Origin: SYIM01 sp044356835
GTDB taxonomy: Bacteria; Pseudomonadota; Gammaproteobacteria; Burkholderiales; Burkholderiaceae_E
Length of the DNA stretch: 21,287 nt
Assembly (NCBI GenBank): GCA_044356835.1
Contig: JBIKVK010000030.1
Location: 1 to 21,287 of the forward strand
Reading direction: 5' to 3'
The notes beneath the pieces were generated by a model, which ran no database searches, was not told the origin of the DNA, and was given only the letters and a program-made list of their open reading frames with translations. A program made the position numbers and the translations under genes. Shown here piece by piece: positions 14,725-21,287 of this stretch. Within the stretch, counting starts at the first letter, position 1. Every line of letters begins with the position of its first letter.

Positions 14725-15651
14725 GTGATCGACGCCTTTACACTTGATCGATCGGATCTCGAAGCCTTTGCCTTTGGGCTCTCACGACCCGAGTGTGTGC
14801 TGCCTGAGCCCGATGGCAGCCTTTGGGTGTCGGATGAGCGGGGCAGCTTGAGCCATGTTCAGGCTGACGGCTCGGTACGAACGATTGGGTCGATGGGCGG
14901 AGCCCCCAATGGATTTGCACGTGATCCTGACGGGCTTTTCTGGATTGCCGATATCGAAGGCGGGCGCGTTTGCCGAATGGATGCCGACGGCCGACACGAG
15001 GTCGTGATCGATCGACATCAGGGCCGGCCGATCGGGTCGGCCAATTTTCTAATGGCCGATCGCAACGGTGATCTGTGGCTCAGCGTCTCGACCCGGGTCC
15101 TACCGCGATCCCGGGCGCTCGCTCAACCGGTACCCGATGGTGCGGTGTATCGGATCCGACGATTGGGGCCGGGCACGTGGGCCGAGCCCGTCTGTTTCGC
15201 GGCTGGTTTTCACTTCACCAACGAAGTCCGGATTGCGCCGGACCGCCGCGCGCTGCTTGTCGCCGAGACGGCACTGGGCCGGATCAGTCGGATCGACCTC
15301 GACGATCAAGGGCAGCCCCTCGGGAAAGCCCGTCCTTTCGGTCCCGCGCCGGTTTTCCCGGATGCGCATGTCGATGGCATCGTGTTCGACAGTGAGGGTA
15401 ACCTCTGGGTGACCGAGATTCGCCGTAATGCCTTGCTGGTGATCACGCCCCAGGGCCGTTCGCACATCGTCTTCGAAGACCCTGAGGGTGCGGTGATGCG
15501 AAAGCCCACCAGTCTGTGCTTTGCCGGCGCCGACCTGCGTACCGTAATCGTCGGTTCGCTGGTTGATGACCACCTCAAACGGTTTCGATCGCCGGTTCCG
15601 GGCTGCGAGCCGGTTCACTGGCGGTGGCACAACAGCGGCCGATGTTCATGA
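14725..15651 (+). CDS. SMP-30/gluconolactonase-family protein
   Basis: This 308-aa six-bladed beta-propeller lactonase has repeated blade motifs PDGSLWVSD, PDGLFWIAD, RNGDLWLS and SEGNLWVTE. The divalent-metal ligands expected from SMP-30 appear as Glu23 (RPECV), Asn166 (FTNEV) and Asp217 (HVDGI), with spacing close to human SMP-30 (18/154/204). The likely reaction is hydrolysis of a sugar-acid or related lactone, perhaps acting on the product of the SDR or GMC dehydrogenase. No signal peptide is seen. The start is GTG at 14725, 2 bp after the SDR stop; GGAG lies 10 nt before it. A second, unrelated lactonase-type enzyme is present at 3001-3951. Confidence 0.88.
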   Translation: MIDAFTLDRSDLEAFAFGLSRPECVLPEPDGSLWVSDERGSLSHVQADGSVRTIGSMGGAPNGFARDPDGLFWIADIEGGRVCRMDADGRHEVVIDRHQGRPIGSANFLMADRNGDLWLSVSTRVLPRSRALAQPVPDGAVYRIRRLGPGTWAEPVCFAAGFHFTNEVRIAPDRRALLVAETALGRISRIDLDDQGQPLGKARPFGPAPVFPDAHVDGIVFDSEGNLWVTEIRRNALLVITPQGRSHIVFEDPEGAVMRKPTSLCFAGADLRTVIVGSLVDDHLKRFRSPVPGCEPVHWRWHNSGRCS

Positions 15652-15746
15652 CTCCGTCAACTGGGATGACACCCTAGATCCACTTCGGGAGCCACGGATG
15701 AGCGTATTGACCGGATTTCAGCGCGAAGATGACCGGTTCGATCGCG

Positions 15747-15762
15747 GGATGATTTACCATCC
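15747..15762. promoter_or_regulatory. Imperfect palindrome upstream of the GntR gene, candidate operator
   Basis: GGATGATTTACCATCC has five perfect outer base pairs (GGATG/CATCC) plus a T-A inner pair. Its core TGAT-TT-ACCA is one base from the TGGT-NN-ACCA pattern seen for FCD-type GntR regulators. It lies 25 bp before the preferred regulator start (15788), so autoregulation is plausible. Its sequence differs from the TTGTCGACAA site at 10743. Confidence 0.35.
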
Positions 15763-15787
15763 TGCCGCTCCGATTCGGTTTCCCACT

Positions 15788-16624
15788 ATGAACACCTCTT
15801 CGCACTCCGATGATCCCGCCGCGGGCTGGACACCCAACCCCAGCGCTCACACGCTGTCGCTGCCCGAGCAGATAGCCGAGCGGATCGGCAACGAAATCAT
15901 TCTCGGTCGCTATGAGCCTGGTGCGCGCATCCAGGAACAGGACGTTGCGGCCAGTTTTCAGGTCAGCCGCGGCCCGGTTCGGGAGGCCTTGCGGATTCTC
16001 GAGCGTGATGGCCTCATCCAGATCAACGCGCGCCGGGGTGCCCAGGTCACAGAGCTGACGATCGCCGAAGTCGAGGCGATTTTCGATCCGCGCATCGCGT
16101 TGAACGGCTTGGCGGCCCGACGCGCGGCCGAACGGCAGGACCCGATCGCGCTCGCGCGCTTCAAATCCGCAGTCGAGCGGTGCCAGGCCTTGGCGCAGAC
16201 CAGCGATCTGGATGCCTATCTGAAGGCTTCCTACACGGCCCATCGGACCATTTGTGAGGCAAGTGGTAACCCCTTCCTGACCCGCCTGGTTTTTCTGCTG
16301 GCCCACCAGACTCTCCGCTATGCGCGTCTGGGCTTGTCCACGCCCAAGCGCCGTCAACAGTCGGCGCGTAACTGGAAGATGATGCTTACCGCAGTCATGT
16401 CGGGTAATGGGGATCAGGCTCAAGCCGCGGCAGAGCGGCTTGCTCAGGATTCGCGAGATACCGCAGTGAAACTGCTCAGTGACGTCCAGCGCCGGATCGA
16501 GTCCGACCTCAAGGATCTGACCCCGTCGCTCAAGCCCCGCGCCAAGTCCGGGTCCGGCACAACGAGGCCCAAGGGGGCCAAGGCAACCCAAGCGGCCAAG
16601 GCTTCCAAGGCGACGATGGCCTGA
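15788..16624 (+). CDS. GntR-family (FadR/FCD) transcriptional regulator
   Basis: This 278-aa regulator has an N-terminal winged HTH (about 25-90, with LPEQIAERIGNEIILGRYEPGARI and VSRGPVREALRILERDGLI) and an all-helical FCD ligand domain (about 95-235). The first FCD metal-binding histidine is kept (AHRTICEASGN, His152), but the usual later histidines are missing: the EHxxI helix reads ARNWKMML (193-200) and the terminal helix has LAQDSRDT. A Lys/Ala-rich tail (about 248-278) extends beyond the domain. It is probably the local regulator of the divergent operons. The start is uncertain: ATG at 15788 lacks a clear Shine-Dalgarno but places the HTH normally and leaves a palindrome upstream, whereas ATG at 15698 has GGGAG at good spacing and would add 30 residues. 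Confidence 0.88.
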   Translation: MNTSSHSDDPAAGWTPNPSAHTLSLPEQIAERIGNEIILGRYEPGARIQEQDVAASFQVSRGPVREALRILERDGLIQINARRGAQVTELTIAEVEAIFDPRIALNGLAARRAAERQDPIALARFKSAVERCQALAQTSDLDAYLKASYTAHRTICEASGNPFLTRLVFLLAHQTLRYARLGLSTPKRRQQSARNWKMMLTAVMSGNGDQAQAAAERLAQDSRDTAVKLLSDVQRRIESDLKDLTPSLKPRAKSGSGTTRPKGAKATQAAKASKATMA

Positions 16625-16645
16625 GCCGAGCCGCTCGCTCCTCGT

Positions 16646-18910
16646 TCAACGAAGAGACTGCTCAAAATGAGCAATCGAGGCGAGCGCGTCGGCTGCATTG
16701 CTGAGCTCATCAAATGCGGGAATACCTGCTTGGACGGCCGCAGCCCTGAAGCTGCGCTTGCGTGCCTCACACGCCTCCGACCCGTCGGAGCGAAGCACCA
16801 GCAGCTGGTGACTGATTCCTGGATGGGCCTGTCGCACGCGAAGGCTAGCGGCCATCAGGTTGGCGAGAAAGTCTGCGCGCTGATCGGCTGAGCTGACAAA
16901 CACGGGCAGGTTCAAATGCGTTACCACTGCGTCGGGGCGCGCCAGCGTTACGATTTGTGCCAGGATTTTCTCAGCGACTCGGCCTTCTTCCTGGCGCAGC
17001 GTGTAAGCGGGCGCATCAACCGGGTTGACGACCGAGGTGCCCGGCGGAAGCTTCAGCGCCTCGAGCGCAGCGATCGCTTGCTCTGGCATGGGCTCGACCT
17101 TCAGGCCTCTGCGCGCGAAGGCGTCGGCCGCCAGCACGCTGGTGCCGCCGCCGTTGCCAAACAATACGCACTGGCTCGTCGTCCGATCCGGATGCGGCAC
17201 CAGGCATTGGAAGGCCAGCAGGGCATCGAGAAATTGATCTAGCGTGTCAGTGATCACGGCACCCGTTTGCGCTGCGATCCCGCGCCACAGCGCAAGCGGC
17301 GAGGCAAGGGAACCGGTGTGCGATGCCGCAGCTTTACGTCCCTGCTCAGTTTGCCCGCCCAGCAGGATCACTACAGGCTTTCGGCCTTTCGCATGCATCA
17401 GGGCTTCGATGAAGCGACGGCCGTCCCGTACGTCCTCCATGTAGACGCCTATCGCACGCGTGTTGATGTCGTCAAGATAGTGGATGACCAGGTCGGCTGG
17501 GCCCAGATCGACGCTGTTGCCCAGTGTGGCAAGCCCCGAGTACCGCAGGCCGCGCTGCTTGCCGCGCAACAGCATGTCGACAGCGAGGCCACCGCTTTGC
17601 GAGACGATTCCGATCGGTCCGGGTTCGCGAGGACAGTCTCCGACGAAGGCGAGTCCGCCTCGCGGAGAATAGACGCCCAGGCAGTTGGGGCCCAGGATCC
17701 TCACGTTGGCACGTCGTGCCGCTTGGGCGAGTGCCCGTTCGAGTTCGCGACCGCGCTCAACTTCGCCGAATCCGCTGGAGATCACCTGGGCGAAGCGCAC
17801 CCGGCCCTCGCAGCGCTCGATCAGCGCCGGGACTTGTGCAGCTGCAATCGAGATGTACAGGTAGTCGATCGAGTCGCCCACATCACTGATCGCGCGCACG
17901 GCGGGCAGCCCTTCGATCTCCGTCGCAGTCGGATGGATCGGGACCATACGGGCTGCACAACCCATGGCCTTGCACTGACGGATGAAATCGTTGGCGGGTG
18001 TGAATCCGGTCGCCGAGGCACCCGCGACCGCAATGATTCGTGGTTCGAAAAGGGCGTTCAATGACAGCGTATCGCTCCGATGCACTGTGGCTGGCTGTGA
18101 ACGAGCCGCGGTGTCTGATCCAGCCGCCGTTGCGGCGGTCGAATCGGTGTTGCGGCTCAGGATGATCCGTGCGTCGCAGGCCACGGCGCCATGGGTTGAA
18201 ACAATGAGTGGATTGATGTCGAGTTCAGCGATTGCACCGCAGGCCTCCATCAGAAGCCCTTTCGGCCCGCCGATTGCGATCAGCGCATCGACGACCGCAT
18301 CCACATCGACGCAAGCGCGTCCTCGAGCGCCATTGAGGAGCGGCCATCCCTTCAATCCGGCGAGCATTTCACGGGCATCGGTCTCGCTGATCGGGCATAC
18401 CCTGAATGCCGTATCCGCAAATAATTCGACGAATACGCCGCCGAGCCCAACCATGATGACCGGGCCAAAGCGCTCGTCCATCGTGCCGCCGATCACGACT
18501 TCGACGCCGGGATCGGCCATTGTTTCAACCATGAAACCCGAGGCGTCGACCCGTGCTTCGCGCGCTGCGTTCTGAAGTGCCGCAATCGCCTCCCGCACTT
18601 CGGTCGGGCTGCGTAGCCCCAGCCGGACACCGCCGATATCGCTCTTGTGAACGCCGCTTGCCGTGACGATTTTTGCGGCCCAGGGGCCGCCGCCCAGCGA
18701 GCCCGAACGCGCTGCCAGATCATCGGCCTCTTTACCCTCGATCAGACGGGGCACTGAAAGTCGATAGGCTGCAAGGAGCGTCTTGGCCTCTGGTTCGGTC
18801 AATGCACAGACGGACGCTGCCGTCATCCGTGTGCGGGCCTGTTCCAATGTCTGTTGAAGCTTTGCCCGATTCGCAACGGACGCATCGTCAGGATTCACGG
18901 CGCTACTCAT
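16646..18910 (-). CDS. Fused acyl-CoA synthetase (NDP/ADP-forming), ATP-grasp domain first
   Basis: This 754-aa single-chain acid-CoA ligase of the acetyl-CoA synthetase (ADP-forming) family makes acyl-CoA from acid, CoA and ATP, or the reverse. Domain order is ATP-grasp (about 30-250: AAKIVTASGVHKSDIGGVRLGL, VEVVIGGTMDERFGPVIMVGLGG, AELDINPLIV), then a 30-residue Ala/Thr/Ser linker (251-283), a CoA-binding Rossmann domain (284-410, RILGPNCLGVYSP), and ligase domains with the phosphohistidine motif ASHTGSLASP (His531). Many bacterial relatives have the CoA-binding domain first and ATP-grasp last, so this is the permuted arrangement. Its ATG overlaps the CMD-family stop by 4 bp. It converges on the regulator gene with a 21-bp gap and no room for a terminator. 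It is the second acid-activating system of the window. Confidence 0.92.
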   Translation of the reverse strand: MSSAVNPDDASVANRAKLQQTLEQARTRMTAASVCALTEPEAKTLLAAYRLSVPRLIEGKEADDLAARSGSLGGGPWAAKIVTASGVHKSDIGGVRLGLRSPTEVREAIAALQNAAREARVDASGFMVETMADPGVEVVIGGTMDERFGPVIMVGLGGVFVELFADTAFRVCPISETDAREMLAGLKGWPLLNGARGRACVDVDAVVDALIAIGGPKGLLMEACGAIAELDINPLIVSTHGAVACDARIILSRNTDSTAATAAGSDTAARSQPATVHRSDTLSLNALFEPRIIAVAGASATGFTPANDFIRQCKAMGCAARMVPIHPTATEIEGLPAVRAISDVGDSIDYLYISIAAAQVPALIERCEGRVRFAQVISSGFGEVERGRELERALAQAARRANVRILGPNCLGVYSPRGGLAFVGDCPREPGPIGIVSQSGGLAVDMLLRGKQRGLRYSGLATLGNSVDLGPADLVIHYLDDINTRAIGVYMEDVRDGRRFIEALMHAKGRKPVVILLGGQTEQGRKAAASHTGSLASPLALWRGIAAQTGAVITDTLDQFLDALLAFQCLVPHPDRTTSQCVLFGNGGGTSVLAADAFARRGLKVEPMPEQAIAALEALKLPPGTSVVNPVDAPAYTLRQEEGRVAEKILAQIVTLARPDAVVTHLNLPVFVSSADQRADFLANLMAASLRVRQAHPGISHQLLVLRSDGSEACEARKRSFRAAAVQAGIPAFDELSNAADALASIAHFEQSLR

Positions 18911-19434
18911 GATACGCGGGCATTTTTGGCCGGCCTGGGCATTCGACCGGTCGGCGGTTTGACCGCCGCACGGTTCGCTGTGGGCCCCGCTGTCTTCGAC
19001 GTCTGCCCGCGCTTGGGATCAGCCGCTGTTTTGGATGCTTTTCCAGGGAGCGCTCGCCCTGCGCGTTCCAGTTCCTCGCAAAGCATCGGCACGGCGAGAT
19101 TCACCGCATGGATGCCGAGGACCGTGGTCAGTTGGATGGTCTCGAGGATTTCTTCTGCGCTTGCGCCCAGACGAATTGCATTTTGCATGTGTCGACGGGC
19201 CCCTGGCGCATACAAGTGAGTCGTCGCGACGTTGATCGCAATGAGGATCAGTTCCTTGATGTGCGGTGGCAGGGGACCTTTTCGATGGGGTACGCTGCGA
19301 AAGGCCAGATAGGCCTCGATGAAATCGGGATCGAGACTCCGGACCTGATCCCACAGCGGATTCCAGTCGCGCTTGGCGATTTGTGCTTCGGTGTAGGGAT
19401 AGGCCTTTTCAGCGCGATCCTTTTTTGAGGGCAT
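18907..19434 (-). CDS. Carboxymuconolactone decarboxylase (CMD/AhpD-fold) family protein
   Basis: This 175-aa protein has the CMD fold (about 35-125): PHIKELILIAINVATTHLYAPGARRHMQNAIRLGASAEEILETIQLTTVLG, with the conserved His near 73 and 82 and the GAS-EEI helix. The CxxC of AhpD-type peroxidase partners is absent, so it is closer to gamma-carboxymuconolactone decarboxylase-like enzymes. The start is ATG at 19434, which has AGGAG 9 nt upstream; the in-frame ATG at 19467 has no ribosome-binding site. A basic, Pro/Ala/Lys-rich tail of about 45 residues (130-175) follows the domain and is unusual for the family. It overlaps the acyl-CoA synthetase start, so the two are probably co-translated. 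Decarboxylation or an accessory role with the ligase is possible; function is not established. Confidence 0.82.
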   Translation of the reverse strand: MPSKKDRAEKAYPYTEAQIAKRDWNPLWDQVRSLDPDFIEAYLAFRSVPHRKGPLPPHIKELILIAINVATTHLYAPGARRHMQNAIRLGASAEEILETIQLTTVLGIHAVNLAVPMLCEELERAGRALPGKASKTAADPKRGQTSKTAGPTANRAAVKPPTGRMPRPAKNARVS

Positions 19435-19518
19435 GTCAAGGGTCTCCTGGGGACTTGGACGAATCATTTAGTTCGGTCGGCACAGCGCATCCATGCGAAT
19501 CGCAGCCGAGCAGTACGA

Positions 19519-21165
19519 TCATGACGCGCGGTGGGTGTCGAGCACCATCGCGGCAGCCTTTTCACCGATCATGATGGCCGGCGCATTCGTATTGGACGAA
19601 GCAATCGTCGGCATGATCGAGATGTCGGCGACTCTGAGTCCCTCGACACCCCGCACACGTAGCTGTGGATCGACGACGGAATCGGGATCGACACCCATCC
19701 GGCAGGTCCCGACCGTATGCCAGGCGGTTTGTCCGGTTTCCCGCGCATAGTCGAGCAGCTCCTCGTCGCTGACGCAAGCCCCGCCCGGTCGTTCCTCGGC
19801 GATGATCCAGTCTTTCATCGCCGGCTGCGCGGCGACGTGACGGATGAGTCGCAGCAGACGCAAGGCGGTTGCTCGATCTTCCGGGTGCTGAAGATAATTG
19901 GGTTGTATCGCCGGCGCGTCAGCCATGTCCGGCGTGCGGGCGTGGATCGAGCCCCGCGATTGCGGATAGAGCTTGAATCCGCCGATTGAAAATCCTGAGA
20001 ACGGATCAATGCCACCGGCTGCGCCGCCTCCGGTATTGCGGGCGTAGCGATCCTTGCCGCTGATGTGGTAGATGCGAACCATCACGTCGGGCCGGTCGAG
20101 CGCAGTGTCGCTACGGGTGATTGCATGGGCCGTTGAGGATGTGTTCGCCATCAGACCCTTGCGGGTCAAGACGTATTGCAGTCCGACCCTCAGCTTGTGC
20201 CAGCGGCTGCGCATGATGTCGTTGATCGTAATGGGCGCGGTGGTCCGATAGGTGCAGCGCAGCTGCAGGTGATCGCTCATTGACTCACCCACCGACGGTC
20301 GATGCGCGCGCACGGGAACGCCGATCGAATCGAGCCGGGCGCGGTCTCCAATACCGGACACCTCGAGGAGTTGCGGGGATTGAACCGCTCCGGCGCTCAC
20401 CAGCACTTCTCGATGCGCACGAATACTGAAGCGTCGTTCACCCTGAAGTACCTTAACGCCGATGGCGCGCGTCCCGTCGAATTCGATACGTTGAACCAGA
20501 GCGCCGGTCAGCACGGTGAGGTTGGCCCGCGAGCGGGCGGGGCCCAGGTAGGCGGTCGCGGTATTCCATCGACGGCCCCGCCAGGCCGTCTGCTCCAGAT
20601 AGCGGACCCCCTCATAACGGACCAGGTTGTAGTCGCGCGTTGGCGCGACGCCAGCTTGCTGCCAGGCGGCGATGTACGCGTCCGACAGGGGGTCGGGATC
20701 GTATCGTGCCCGATCGGTGATCCGCACCGGCCCTGTGCGTCCGCGGCCCTCCGTCGCTGCCCCGTCAGTCTGCTCGAGCCGGGTAAACCAGGGCAGCAAA
20801 TCCTTCCAGCTCCAGCCTTCGATACCGGCTCGAGCCCACGCATCGTATTCAGCGGGATCACCCCAGACATAGGCCATACCGTTGAGCGAGCTGGAACCGC
20901 CCAGGATCCGTCCCCGCGGCCAGTAGACGGTCTTGCCGCCCATCTGAGGCTGCGCCTCGGTCTCGAACGGCCAGGCATAGCCGGGATCGGTCAGCAGCTT
21001 GCCGACCCCCAGCGGAACGTGGATCCAGGGGTTGGTATCGCGGCCGCCGGCCTCGATCAGCAGGACCTGCCAGCCGCGCGGGTCCTCGGACAAGCGCGCC
21101 GCGAGCGCGCATCCCGCAGAGCCCGCTCCGACGACGATAAAGTCGAACGAATCGGGCACGTTCAC
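19519..21165 (-). CDS. GMC-family FAD-dependent oxidoreductase (choline dehydrogenase-like)
   Basis: This 548-aa flavoprotein oxidises a primary or secondary alcohol. It has the N-terminal dinucleotide fold IVVGAGSAGCALAARLSE (about 10-27, GAGSAG at 13-18), LLIEAGG, the GMC signature YWPRGRILGGSSSLNGM, the second signature GAVQSPQLLEVSGIG, and the catalytic pair His483 (AWHTVGTCRMG) and Asn527 (SNTNAPAIM), 44 residues apart as in choline oxidase. There is no signal peptide, so the enzyme is cytoplasmic or membrane-associated, and the electron acceptor is unknown. The GTG start overlaps the preceding stop by 4 bp (GTGA). The CMD gene follows after 84 bp. It could oxidise a hydroxy compound to the aldehyde or ketone that feeds the acid-CoA ligase. 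Confidence 0.93.
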   Translation of the reverse strand: MNVPDSFDFIVVGAGSAGCALAARLSEDPRGWQVLLIEAGGRDTNPWIHVPLGVGKLLTDPGYAWPFETEAQPQMGGKTVYWPRGRILGGSSSLNGMAYVWGDPAEYDAWARAGIEGWSWKDLLPWFTRLEQTDGAATEGRGRTGPVRITDRARYDPDPLSDAYIAAWQQAGVAPTRDYNLVRYEGVRYLEQTAWRGRRWNTATAYLGPARSRANLTVLTGALVQRIEFDGTRAIGVKVLQGERRFSIRAHREVLVSAGAVQSPQLLEVSGIGDRARLDSIGVPVRAHRPSVGESMSDHLQLRCTYRTTAPITINDIMRSRWHKLRVGLQYVLTRKGLMANTSSTAHAITRSDTALDRPDVMVRIYHISGKDRYARNTGGGAAGGIDPFSGFSIGGFKLYPQSRGSIHARTPDMADAPAIQPNYLQHPEDRATALRLLRLIRHVAAQPAMKDWIIAEERPGGACVSDEELLDYARETGQTAWHTVGTCRMGVDPDSVVDPQLRVRGVEGLRVADISIMPTIASSNTNAPAIMIGEKAAAMVLDTHRAS

Positions 21166-21287
21166 GATGCGGAGGGGCTGGCGCGGTGCTTGAACGAATC
21201 GCGCCGAAAGCTGTAGAGCGCATTAGGATCGACCATCACGTCGACGATCGCAGGTCGCCCACAGGCAATCGCTGCGCCGATGACCTT
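21162..21287 (-). CDS. C-terminus of a probable ThDP-dependent enzyme (partial)
   Basis: Only the last 41 residues lie in the window; the gene continues beyond the right edge. The segment AIACGRPAIVDVMVDPNALYSF (7-27) matches the C-terminal strand and loop of thiamine-diphosphate enzymes of the acetolactate synthase/benzoylformate decarboxylase group, where a [GK]P(A/V)(I/V)[IV]DV-V-D motif is typical. The stop overlaps the GMC start (GTGA), so it heads the same minus-strand operon. With so short a piece, the assignment to this superfamily is moderate and the reaction (2-oxoacid decarboxylation or carboligation) cannot be told. Confidence 0.55.
   Translation of the reverse strand, partial: KVIGAAIACGRPAIVDVMVDPNALYSFRRDSFKHRASPSAS

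Noticed and set aside
7997..17077. Recurrent GCGATCGC octamers (7997, 13732, 14132, 17070) resembling a HIP1-type repeat
   Set aside because: All four lie within coding sequence and fit Ala/Ile/Asp-rich codons in GC-rich DNA; no regular spacing or intergenic copies were seen.
17267..18064. Open frame of 265 codons on the plus strand
   Set aside because: It is antisense to the 754-aa acyl-CoA synthetase, which has convincing motifs throughout; no domain or ribosome-binding site was seen.
20302..21216. Open frame of 304 codons on the plus strand
   Set aside because: It is antisense to the GMC oxidoreductase, whose FAD and catalytic motifs are complete; it has no recognisable domain and fits a GC-rich shadow frame.

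Overview
The window is GC-rich and gene-dense, with many 4-bp ATGA/GTGA gene overlaps, frequent GTG/TTG starts backed by Shine-Dalgarno sequences, a tripartite TRAP uptake system and a CCA-encoding tRNA. This fits a metabolically versatile member of the Pseudomonadota, probably beta- or gammaproteobacterial, although no marker gene here fixes the genus. Apart from a tRNA neighbourhood at the left edge, everything looks like one catabolic gene neighbourhood built around CoA thioesters.

Layout. (1) 1-406: tRNA-Ala(CGC) on the minus strand with its terminator, followed by an exact 29-bp copy of its 3' end with a second terminator-like hairpin, and a more degraded third copy. (2) 473-3951, plus strand: a KynB-like alpha/beta hydrolase, a carboxyltransferase subunit (CT1) and a COG3618 amidohydrolase/lactonase. 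(3) 10501-4040, minus strand: TRAP transporter DctP-DctQ-DctM, an unrecognised multi-pass permease, and a divergent SucC/SucD-like CoA ligase. (4) 10792-16624, plus strand: a second carboxyltransferase (CT2), a stand-alone 73-aa biotin carrier, biotin carboxylase, an SDR dehydrogenase, an SMP-30-type lactonase and a GntR/FCD regulator. (5) 21287-16646, minus strand: the C-terminus of a probable ThDP enzyme, a GMC oxidoreductase, a carboxymuconolactone-decarboxylase-family protein and a fused ADP-forming acyl-CoA synthetase.

Blocks 3 and 4 diverge from a 290-bp control region (10502-10791). It holds overlapping sigma70-like promoters and a perfect TTGTCGACAA palindrome, the form expected for a GntR/FCD operator. 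The likely division of labour is uptake of an organic acid by the TRAP system (and possibly the extra permease), activation to a CoA thioester by the SucCD-like pair, then carboxylation or transcarboxylation by BC + BCCP + CT. The SDR, GMC, SMP-30 and COG3618 enzymes would handle alcohol, keto or lactone forms of the substrate. The substrate cannot be read from the sequence. The combination of parts (two CT paralogues sharing one BC/BCCP pair, a SucCD-like ligase lacking signature loops, an extra permease inside a TRAP operon) does not match a characterised pathway that I recognise, and it is the most interesting feature here.
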